From: Undaria pinnatifida
Taxonomy: Eukaryota; Sar; Phaeophyceae; Laminariales; Alariaceae
Length of the DNA: 64,000 nucleotides
Direction of reading: 5' to 3'
Assembly (NCBI GenBank): GCA_012845835.1
Contig: JABAKD010000023.1
Span: 15,186,702-15,250,701, forward strand
The stretch's first letter is position 1. Each line of letters starts with the position of its first letter. The translations under genes were made by a program, and so were the position numbers. Under the pieces are notes generated by a model. That model had not been told where the DNA came from, ran no database searches, and was given only the letters and a program-made list of their open reading frames with translations. Below, in pieces: positions 56,786-64,000 of the stretch.

Positions 56786-57708
56786 TGTGCTGGTGAGGGC
56801 GAGTCGTCGGAAGGGTGTTGCAGTGGTGGGTGTCGGCGATTGTTGGTAATGTCGCCGTGTGGCGTTGTCGGGGGTAGAGTCAGGTCCGATCGGGTGGTGC
56901 TGACTTGAACGCCCGAGTTCGCGGGGGAATTGCTCGGCAAAGCCGAGGTACCGGGAGAGTCCACGCGGTGGCGCGCACGCTGGGCGGGGATACCCTGAAA
57001 GGTCCTGTCTTCAGGCGTTTGGAGAGCAGGGCTGTACTCTCTAGGGCATGCAGATCCTGTGGCCCGAGTCCATGCAATGCGTGAAGCCGGCGAGGATGAC
57101 GGGGCAGGGTGCTCAGAGCATGTCCTGGTCGACTGTGATCGCGAGTCTTCCATCTGTACGACGGGGCTGTCCCTCGAGCTCAGGGACAGTGGTGCTGTCA
57201 ACACCGTGGCAGCGAGTGGGAAACCGTCATTCGCGGGCCCAACGTTGCCACTAAAAGGGCGCACGTCCTGTGACGAGCGGGTGAGCAGTGGCCAATCTGG
57301 GGTCGAGGCGGACTCAGGGGGCGATGGCCCGGTAGACGAAACAGCCCTTTCGTGTGAACCGGAACCGCTGGTAGTCGTAATCGTCGAGACTTCGCCCAGG
57401 TTAGCAATGTCTGGAATCTCAGCGACAGTCGGCAGGTAGCGTTGCACATCGCGGAAAGGCGTCGAGTGGAGCATCCCAGTAGGGCTCGACGTCTTGGCCT
57501 CCTCCCGCCCACACCTCAAGGCAATCACTGGAACAAGAGGATCAGTGCTTGAACAAGTGGTTGGGGTTCGGGCTGGGGTAGGGGGGGGGCGTAGGGGGAC
57601 AGGGGGAAGGGGGTCGTGACGCACGTGGTGTACTCGGGCGTCTTGAGACCCGGTCTTCGCAGCAAGTGCTGTTGGCGGAGATGCTGCAGTTGCTCCACCA
57701 CCGGCTCT
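56656..57708 (-). pseudogene. Gypsy linker before NADAR
   Basis: Ser/Pro/Thr-rich, with no domain recognised, in the common gag-pol frame between the TGA at 57711-57709 and the TAG at 56655-56653. Blocks such as SSPTGMLHSTP and SRIAWTRATG also occur, decayed, in copy B at 34800-35300, which shows that both belong to one element family. Confidence 0.6.
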
Positions 57709-58416
57709 TCAGTTGGTGCGAAAGGTGCCCGGTTGTCGTTGATTGGGGTTGGTCGCGTTATTATTGCCGATCTGCATGTTCGGCGGGGCGGCGGCTGGGG
57801 GGACATAGGTCGCCGGGTCGTGTACCGTCATGGGTGTCGACTGCGATGCGGCGGCGGCGCGACGATGTTGAAATTGCTGCCCTTGCGACTGTCGGTTGCC
57901 GTTGTCGTGGGAGCGGCTGTTGTCGTGCGAGCGGCCGTTGTCGTGGGAGCGGCCGTTGTTGTGGCGTCTGTTGTTGGAGCGTCCGTTGTTGCCCCGGTGT
58001 TGGTTGGAGCGGTCGTGGTTGTAGCGGTTGTTGTTGTTGTTGGCGCCCCGGTTGTTGTTGTGGTAAGTGCCCCCACGGTTGTCGTTACGGTGGGCGTAGC
58101 GGTTGGAGTTCCGGTCGACGTTGTGCTCGTACTGGCCCCGGCGGTAAGAACGCATCCGTTGTTGCCATTGGCGGTAGGCGTGGCCGCCATCGTTTAGCTG
58201 GCCAAGTGCAGGGTTGAGGATGCCGGATATGTTGATGATGTCCTTGGGGCAGGTCTTCATGCTGTGATCCGTACCGTTGCAGTTAAGGCAATGTCCACCG
58301 TGAGCGCGTAGGGCTTGAGCACGGGCCGAGCTCGTGAGGAGCGGAGTCAGCAGCGGGGGATCCTGCGTACTAAACGTTGTCGTCACCATGTACACCTCCT
58401 CGTAGTGTCGGAGAGG
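57709..58416 (-). CDS. Gypsy nucleocapsid-like protein with zinc knuckle
   Basis: Frame-continuous with gag after the TGA at 58419-58417. The first Met is at 58395, and it runs for 228 residues to a TGA at 57711-57709. A CCHC zinc knuckle (CLNCNGTDHSMKTC) lies at residues 39-52, followed by an unusual Asn/Arg/Gly/His-rich stretch of about 90 residues with repeated SHDNGR units, likely for RNA binding. The coding sequence of that stretch shows 12-18 bp tandem units on the plus strand (57905-57965). Confidence 0.8.
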   Translation of the reverse strand, partial: PLRHYEEVYMVTTTFSTQDPPLLTPLLTSSARAQALRAHGGHCLNCNGTDHSMKTCPKDIINISGILNPALGQLNDGGHAYRQWQQRMRSYRRGQYEHNVDRNSNRYAHRNDNRGGTYHNNNRGANNNNNRYNHDRSNQHRGNNGRSNNRRHNNGRSHDNGRSHDNSRSHDNGNRQSQGQQFQHRRAAAASQSTPMTVHDPATYVPPAAAPPNMQIGNNNATNPNQRQPGTFRTN

Positions 58417-60420
58417 TCAGTCGGACTCGTCCTCGCAGAATTGGTCACTGTCGGCCTCGGATACGTTCATGATTAGTGGGTTTGACGCGGAACCCATCGC
58501 ACGAGTGCCGGGGCCACGCGTGTTGGTGTGTTGCGCAGGAGGTGGTGGTGAAGAGGAGTACGTAATATGCCCGCCGAAAGAGGTCGCATGAAATCCTTGG
58601 CCGTTGATAGCTGGCGTCTTGTTCGTTGCCAGTACCTCGAAGGCCGACCACATGTCCGCAACCGTGACGAACGGCTGCGAGGTCGTCATGAGGCGCCCAG
58701 GGTAGAGAGTTGGCATCAGCGACGGGTACTGACTGCTGGTAACTCCGCGTACGATTTCGACGACCATAGCGTCACTGGGCTTGAAAATCTTCTCCGTGCC
58801 CTGTGCGAGCGAGACACGCTCCTTGAACGCTCGCAGGAACGTGGAAAAGTCAGTTGAGCTCGGTACGCCGAAGGAGTGTAGCTGTTGGAAGGCGCGCCCC
58901 TGGTCGCCGTCGTCGAAGTGGTTGGTTGGGAGCTGCAGCAGCTTCCTAAAAGCCGACGGTCCGGTTCCGTCGATGCCTAGTTCCTGGACAACTTGGACGA
59001 AGAAATCGTCGATGAGACGGGTTAGGGGAGACGCCATGACCTGCGGATACCCGAGAGCCTTTCGGAAGCATTTGTGGAGGGTTCTGTGCCATCCCTTAAC
59101 CCACGGGGGTGTGTCGAATGATTGCTTTCCGGACTCGTCGCAGATTGTGAGGATCTCCCTCATCGCCAGTTTGACGCTGGCGAGGAACATGCCCAGGTAG
59201 ACGGCGGCGTCGCTGTTGGCCGGGAAGGGTAGGCGTACGAGTGGTGTCAACTTCCGCATGTCCACCACGTCGTACTGGCGCGTAACGGCATGATGTTCGT
59301 CGTCCGTCATAGGTCCCGATCGGGATGGCGTTGTCCTGGTGGGCGGGGTGGGGACCGTCGCCGGCGTGGGCGCGTCCGTGGTGGGCTGGGGCGGTGTCGT
59401 AGCAGTGGGCGCGGCCGTCGTAGGGGGGGGGGTGGGGCGTGCAGGGGCGTCGGGACGGTACTCTGTCTGGTTCCACACGTAGCCGCGGCCGGCGTTGTTG
59501 TGGAAGTGACGAAGGGCGAGTACCAGGGTGTTGGTGGCCCTGATGAGCTCGTCGGATGCGCTAGTTGTGGCGGCACGGGCCTGGACGAACGCGACCGATG
59601 GTTCGCTATCGGGGGCCAATAAATCCCACAGGCGGTGTGCCGCCGATGAGACATCAGAAAAAGCTGCTCCGCGTGTTCTCCGCATGCAGCGGAGGGTGGC
59701 GTCGCAGAAATCCCAATCAATAGCCTCGCGCGGCAGAACCGTCGGTCGTGAGGATGCCAAGGGGGTGGGGGAGGGCAAGGACTGGGCAGGCGGTGGCACC
59801 TGGTAGGTTGTGGTAACCGGCGGGGCCGGCGGTGGCAGCTGGAAAGTAGTGGCTCCAGGCGTCTCGGCGGGCGCATGGGTTGGCGCTACCCGCAGCGGCT
59901 GTGCCCGCAAGGACACAGGCACTGAAGGTTGCGTGGGGGAGGGGAGCGGCTGCGGTTGGAACAGAGTGGCCGCGGTCGCACCTGTAGCCGTATATGACGG
60001 CGAGAATGGGTTCGTGGAAAGGGTTGGGGATGGGTGGAGCCTAAGCAAGAGCTCGGCGCTCTCCTTTAGTTGGAGAACCAGCTGTTCGTGGTGAGCTTGC
60101 AGGGCTGCGCGGCGCTCGCGAAAAACCGCGCGGTGGCCCTGGGTGTTCCAAGGGTCCGAGATTGGGCTTGCAGAGTCCTGCGAAGTGGTCTCAGGCTTTA
60201 CAGTGGGCTCGCGCCCGGCACCGGAGGTGCCTGCTCCCAGGGGAGGGGGGCCCGGCGTGGCCGTGTGGAGCGTCAAGTCGCCCAGAATGGATTCCACGTT
60301 TGGGATGTCGTCCATGTTTGCGCGGGCGGTCCTGGCGGTGTACCGCTCCTCGTGGGAGCTGGGGGAATCAGGGGTGTGGGCCCCAGCCATGTTGGTGTCG
60401 GAAGCGTATTTCTCAGCCAT
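58417..60420 (-). CDS. Gypsy Gag polyprotein, N-terminal part
   Basis: About 667 residues from ATG 60420 to TGA 58419-58417 (a GTG at 60456 lies in frame upstream). A Pro/Thr/Ala-rich N-terminal half is followed by a helical, capsid-like region at about residues 380-590 (MTDDEHHAVTRQYDVVDMRK, then LDDFFVQVVQELGIDG, then FSTFLRAFKERVSLAQGTEK). No named domain is recognised, but position and composition fit Gypsy gag. It would assemble the RNA-packaging particle. The frame is intact to the TGA, and the next frame (nucleocapsid) follows in the same register. Confidence 0.75.
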   Translation of the reverse strand: MAEKYASDTNMAGAHTPDSPSSHEERYTARTARANMDDIPNVESILGDLTLHTATPGPPPLGAGTSGAGREPTVKPETTSQDSASPISDPWNTQGHRAVFRERRAALQAHHEQLVLQLKESAELLLRLHPSPTLSTNPFSPSYTATGATAATLFQPQPLPSPTQPSVPVSLRAQPLRVAPTHAPAETPGATTFQLPPPAPPVTTTYQVPPPAQSLPSPTPLASSRPTVLPREAIDWDFCDATLRCMRRTRGAAFSDVSSAAHRLWDLLAPDSEPSVAFVQARAATTSASDELIRATNTLVLALRHFHNNAGRGYVWNQTEYRPDAPARPTPPPTTAAPTATTPPQPTTDAPTPATVPTPPTRTTPSRSGPMTDDEHHAVTRQYDVVDMRKLTPLVRLPFPANSDAAVYLGMFLASVKLAMREILTICDESGKQSFDTPPWVKGWHRTLHKCFRKALGYPQVMASPLTRLIDDFFVQVVQELGIDGTGPSAFRKLLQLPTNHFDDGDQGRAFQQLHSFGVPSSTDFSTFLRAFKERVSLAQGTEKIFKPSDAMVVEIVRGVTSSQYPSLMPTLYPGRLMTTSQPFVTVADMWSAFEVLATNKTPAINGQGFHATSFGGHITYSSSPPPPAQHTNTRGPGTRAMGSASNPLIMNVSEADSDQFCEDESD

Positions 60421-61264
60421 GTCGATGTCGAGGAAAGGTGGGAGGGACGCTTGCACTGGAGTCGAGATTGGTGGGGTGGAAGTGTAGAGGAAGGTTGGAT
60501 CCAGGCTTGGATCTTGGGGCGGCAGCTACAATCACCAACAAACCGATCTAGAGGGAGAAAAAAAAAAGACAGCAAAATACAAAATGGAAGTAAGGGCGTA
60601 CGGTAGGGGGGGGGATGTGCCACGATTTTAGTGCTCGTCCAAGGGTATATGTTTATGTGGTTTGGAGAGTATCTGACCAGAAATCAGACGTCTCGTTTTT
60701 GTCAGACGACAGTCATACTCACGTCACTTGAGCGATACCTATGAGACTGAATTGGGCAGAGCTCCGTCTGAACTGCAGAATTCCTCTGTTATGGTATCAG
60801 GGCGTGGCAATTGTGGGACGTTGGCAGTGCAAAACCGATCGCGCGGGTACGATTGATCAGTACCTAAAAAGAGCGAAGGGTGAAAAAAAAAAAATTGCAG
60901 CATGCCGGCACCATTTGGTGGGCACACAAAATACCGGGCGATCGAAAGGCGGGGTGTTCGTCGTTACGTGACAAGAAAAAATGGGCAGCATGCCGGCCGT
61001 TTCGGGGGGGGGTTCGCGTAGTCCGGTACGTCGTGGCGTAACGCAAGGTATCGTAAAGGCAGCTTAAATGACATCAGACCCCGGTACGTGAAACAAAGAA
61101 AAGCATACCGATCAGCTACCATGGGGAAGGAGCTCGGGTACGCTAGTCTGTTGCGACTATAGTTATAATTTGTCCAGCAGACAGTTTTCAGTTTTAGGAC
61201 ATTTTTATGCACGGGCGGCATCGAACATGTTCTAAATTTGAGTAGCATGCAGCTGCTGTTGGTG
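60421..61264 (-). other. Gypsy leader and unassigned flank
   Basis: Just 5' of gag the minus strand reads TTGTTGGTGATTGTAGCTGC (about 60545-60526), a plausible tRNA primer site because it starts with TGG after a possible LTR end. No matching LTR was found at 42300-44246, so the 5' LTR is either lost or too decayed for me to see. The rest has no gene. On the plus strand TGGTATCAGGGC at 60792-60803 resembles an initiator-tRNA primer site, but no element follows it. Confidence 0.35.
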
Positions 61265-61790
61265 ATATGCTGGACAAACAAGGAAAGAAAAGAATAAAAG
61301 AAAAAAAATAATAAAAAAATAAAACAGTTGTTGACTTTCAAGCTTGCGCAGCAACGTTACAATTTTGAGCAGCATAGACCCTGCTTCATCGTAAAGCTGA
61401 GGCGGAAAAAGCGTTGAAGTAGCAACAGGGGGGGGAATTTGGGCATCATCTACCCTGTATCACCAAAAACGGGGAAAAGTAAACTCGAGGGTGACAAAAT
61501 TTGGGCAAATCTGAGCAGCGTCTACTCCACTTCATGGGAGATGGAACAGATGCGAGGGAACTTTAATGCATTTTGCTTTTTCGAGAGAAAAAAGAAAGAA
61601 AAAAAAAATTGCAGCGTAGAGCCGGCTATGGGGTAAAAAGCTGGCCAGACGCGGGGGGGGGGGGGACAATTCAACATTAGACGGCGTAGGGCTCGGGCAC
61701 TACAAATAAACTGACAAAATGCTCTTACAGCAGAATAGAGAAGCATATGGGCATGATAGAGCCCATATGTGGCTCAAAACTGGTGAGAGG
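61265..61790 (+). repeat. Degenerate satellite, copy right of Gypsy
   Basis: This aligns with 40050-40533 in the same orientation. It is cut at 61790 by the start of the second Copia-family element, which landed inside it. Confidence 0.6.
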
Positions 61791-62330
61791 TGTTCGTGAT
61801 AGCGGCATGTATGTATCAACTGTACTGCGGTGAAACACTGATTGGTTGGTTCGAATAGCAGAACTGTTGATTGTATGTTGTTGTACCAGAATACTCTTGT
61901 GGTGCTACGGTACTTCGGTAGATTGTACTGCTGTAGAACAGGACAGAGCGTTATGGAAATGTTAGCACATAGCCAGTGTGAGTCAAAGTTCAGTAGCACT
62001 GCACTTGTACGTCGTAGATTATCGTAGATCTGTTATGTGTTGGTTGGCATGTTACGTGCGTATGAACATGCGGAGGAATTACTTCTGTAGGATTCTCTGT
62101 TGCCTTGAGTAGGAACATTCCTGTAGTGTTGCTAGAGGTCGGGCCATCGGCTTGTTGTCGATGTTCGGTATGCTGTGTTGTGTTCCGGTTGAGCATTTTA
62201 CCGAAGGTGGCGAGAGAGCTGGGAGCCCATGCGCTCGCCCCTCTTGTTCACTCCACTTTCCAGCATGTCTCTCCAGACGGAAGTCTCAATAATATAATAC
62301 CTTTCCCCAGAAGCTACCGATTTATCAACA
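61791..62330 (+). repeat. LTR of second, older Copia-family element
   Basis: The first 135 bp start TGTTCGTGATAGCGG like the young Copia LTR and are nearly identical to it. The middle (61930-62110) is quite different, and the last 70 bp again match (TATAATACCTTT to ATCAACA). The mosaic pattern suggests a related subfamily or a recombinant LTR. The other LTR lies outside the window. Confidence 0.8.
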
Positions 62331-64000
62331 CGCTTAAGCGAGTCATCAGTCGACTGCTGTTTCGTCCCCCTGGACTGTGTCGACGGGCTGTCGGATGGAT
62401 GTCGGAGGCGGCTTGATCACCCGACCTCTCTTCGTCATGGCTGACGGGGATAACGCGACCCCTGCGGCCCACCATCAGGGTGAACTGCAGGTTGTTGGTG
62501 AGAGAATGTGTTTCATGAGTTCCCTAGAGACGCAGTATCTGTATTGCTCACCCCAGCTTTCACACCAACAGGGTTTGTTCGCGTTGGTTGTTGTTGAGAC
62601 ACAAAAGAAGAAGGAGAGAAAGGAATGGAGTCCCCTGGTTGTGCATGTAGGTGTTGCACCAGGGGCTGGTGTGCACCACTCGGGTACCACCAGCAGGACC
62701 GTTGGAAGAACGGGCGGCGATGCCCAAGGCTTTGGCGTGTCCGGCATGAGGGTTTGGAGTGGGGTGTTGTAGACCCAGACTTGAACCCCCGTGTATTTTA
62801 TGAGGATTGTTCCTCGCAGGTTCGGAGCGTTGCACTTAGAGACGCGGGACCACAGGCTGGCGCGCACCAATCGGGTGCCGCCGGCAGGGCCGTCGGAGGA
62901 ACGGGCGGCGATGCCCAAGGCCTTGGCGTGTCCAGCACGATGGTTGGGAGTAGTAGTCTTGTAGACTTAGACTTGAACCCCGTGTAGCATTGTATGCTGA
63001 TCGTTCGTTGTTACTGCAGTAAACTTCGATTCGGTCCACGGGACTGTAGGTAGGGCTTTAGATAGCCAGTCCTCAGTTCCTCACACCTCTTCTCAGTTGA
63101 GTAGTAGGAGGTGGGAAAACGTCGCCAGTGGAAATACATGGATTCCTGGGGCTGACATATATAATTCGGCGAGAGGTTGGGTGGGGGTCCTTTTCAAAGT
63201 TCCCAAAGCTCCTGAATTCAACAGTACTGTACGGCACTGAAGTATCGTATCCCTTGTGGTGACAGAATTCGAATATTCTGATGAGTGCCCGACACAAAAT
63301 CTGTATGAGACGCTTGTTTCTGAGGCTGATATTCCGATGACTGACATTGTTTTCCAACTGACCCCCTGGTAAGAGAAATGACTCAGTGTGGGTAAGGTGC
63401 ATCGGCAGAGAGTGTAGTGTTTTTTTCTCAAACCAGTTTGAACAACTCTAATCGTCGAACATGCATGGTATCATTTTTAGGTGCCATCCTGTGCGACTTG
63501 TAGCATGAATGGTGTGGTAGCATTTTCGCTGCAACCTGAAGTTGGTATTCGTGTTGTTGGTGTTTGTGACTGCTGACAACGAATAATCCGTAGTAGAGTG
63601 AAAGAAAGTGTTGTATTCCCCCAACTGAGGATACAACAATCATCTCCGATTTAGATGTGTGCTAGGTCATGGAATGTGTGTTGATGGTCCTGATGTGGTG
63701 ATGACTGCGTTTGAAGGACAAAGTGATATTTCCAAACGTTCATGGCATGCTGAACGCGTATCGTCTAGGAGAAGACTCTATTTGTTCGGTGTTGACTGAT
63801 TTAATACTGCAAGCAGGAAACCACGATGGATGTGAACGAGTTAAGAACATTTATGCTCATTCGCTTGATGCTAAACGTAGATTGATAAGATAAAAGTTGG
63901 GCAGAGAGATTTGTTTTTGTTGACCTGGGAGGGAGGAAGGACATTGTGTCCGTAGGGGGTACAGCGCTACCCCATGTTTGTGGAGAATGATTTCACAAGG
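62331..64000 (+). pseudogene. Second Copia element, broken gag-pol, runs off window
   Basis: 62480-63060 matches the gag start of the young Copia with many indels. The block around VHHSGTTSRTVGRTGGDAQGFGVSG is present twice (62660-62800 and 62850-62970), an internal duplication. 63240-63400 matches gag up to about 46865, and 63555 onward matches pol from about 47818. About 950 bp with the rest of gag, the zinc knuckle and the protease active site is therefore deleted. The end (63900-64000) matches the integrase start near 48280-48372. It is a dead copy, older than the element at 45491-51833. Confidence 0.8.

Larger units (their letters stand above)
42316..60560 (-). mobile_element. Gypsy-type LTR retrotransposon, nested and decayed
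   Basis: The minus strand carries gag, nucleocapsid, NADAR, protease, RT, RNase H, linker, integrase and a C-terminal extension in this order. The element is interrupted at 45490/51834 by the Copia insertion. Without it the element would be roughly 11.9 kb. From gag through the first part of integrase everything lies in one reading frame with five isolated stop codons. One single-base deletion falls in the integrase (near 52082), and one more frame change lies just past the Copia site (near 45470). I could not find its LTR pair, so the outer limits are approximate. Confidence 0.8.

Noticed and set aside
60792-60803. Initiator-tRNA primer-binding site TGGTATCAGGGC
   Set aside because: One mismatch to the usual site, and no LTR ends before it or gag follows it on the plus strand.
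40050-61790. The two satellite copies as the LTRs of the Gypsy element
   Set aside because: They are hundreds to thousands of bases from the primer-site candidate and from the pol stop, and they consist of internal degenerate units unlike an LTR.

Overview
The window is eukaryotic, repeat-dominated DNA: nested and decayed retroelements, many tandem repeats, one 500-N scaffold gap, and almost no recognisable host genes. There is no operon layout, no CRISPR array and no complete tRNA or rRNA gene. The Gypsy, Copia, Penelope-like, LINE and tyrosine-recombinase proteins remind me most of stramenopile genomes, brown algae in particular. This is an impression from family resemblance and not a proven assignment.

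Layout. 1-176: array of heat-shock-element-like dyads. 177-7456: copy A of a 7.3-kb degenerate element whose minus strand carries Gypsy-derived remnants. 7457-7956: gap, followed by 122 C. 8079-11503 (minus): Penelope-like element with a separate GIY-YIG endonuclease ORF and a frameshifted reverse transcriptase. 11504-14990: mostly unassigned, with hairpins and satellite-like repeats. 15021-15626 (plus): tyrosine recombinase with a single stop codon. 15627-19600: unassigned, with short repeats, strong splice-acceptor-like sites and G-rich tracts. 19698-20579 (plus): polyglutamine/coiled-coil ORF, the best host-gene candidate. 20880-25477 (minus): an intact LINE behind a 5'-truncated relative. 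26763 to about 36230: copy B of the degenerate element, longer than copy A. 38371-40014: a terminal motif, then 4.5 tandem copies of a 286-bp unit with a tRNA-like T arm. 40050-42300: satellite and more heat-shock-like dyads. 42306 to about 60560 (minus): a large Gypsy element, split at 45491-51833 (plus) by a young Copia element with 532-bp LTRs and the 5-bp target duplication AGCGG. 61265-61790: second copy of the 40-kb satellite. 61791-64000: an older, broken Copia relative running off the window.

The main observation is in the Gypsy element. Between its nucleocapsid and protease regions, in the same reading frame as gag and pol, lies a NADAR (YbiA-like) domain, a fold that acts on ADP-ribosylated substrates. 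It ends directly where the pol ORF starts. In this copy it carries two nonsense codons but no indel. Other points worth checking are the Penelope-like element with its endonuclease in its own upstream ORF, and a terminal motif found four times whose predicted RNA stems show compensatory changes.
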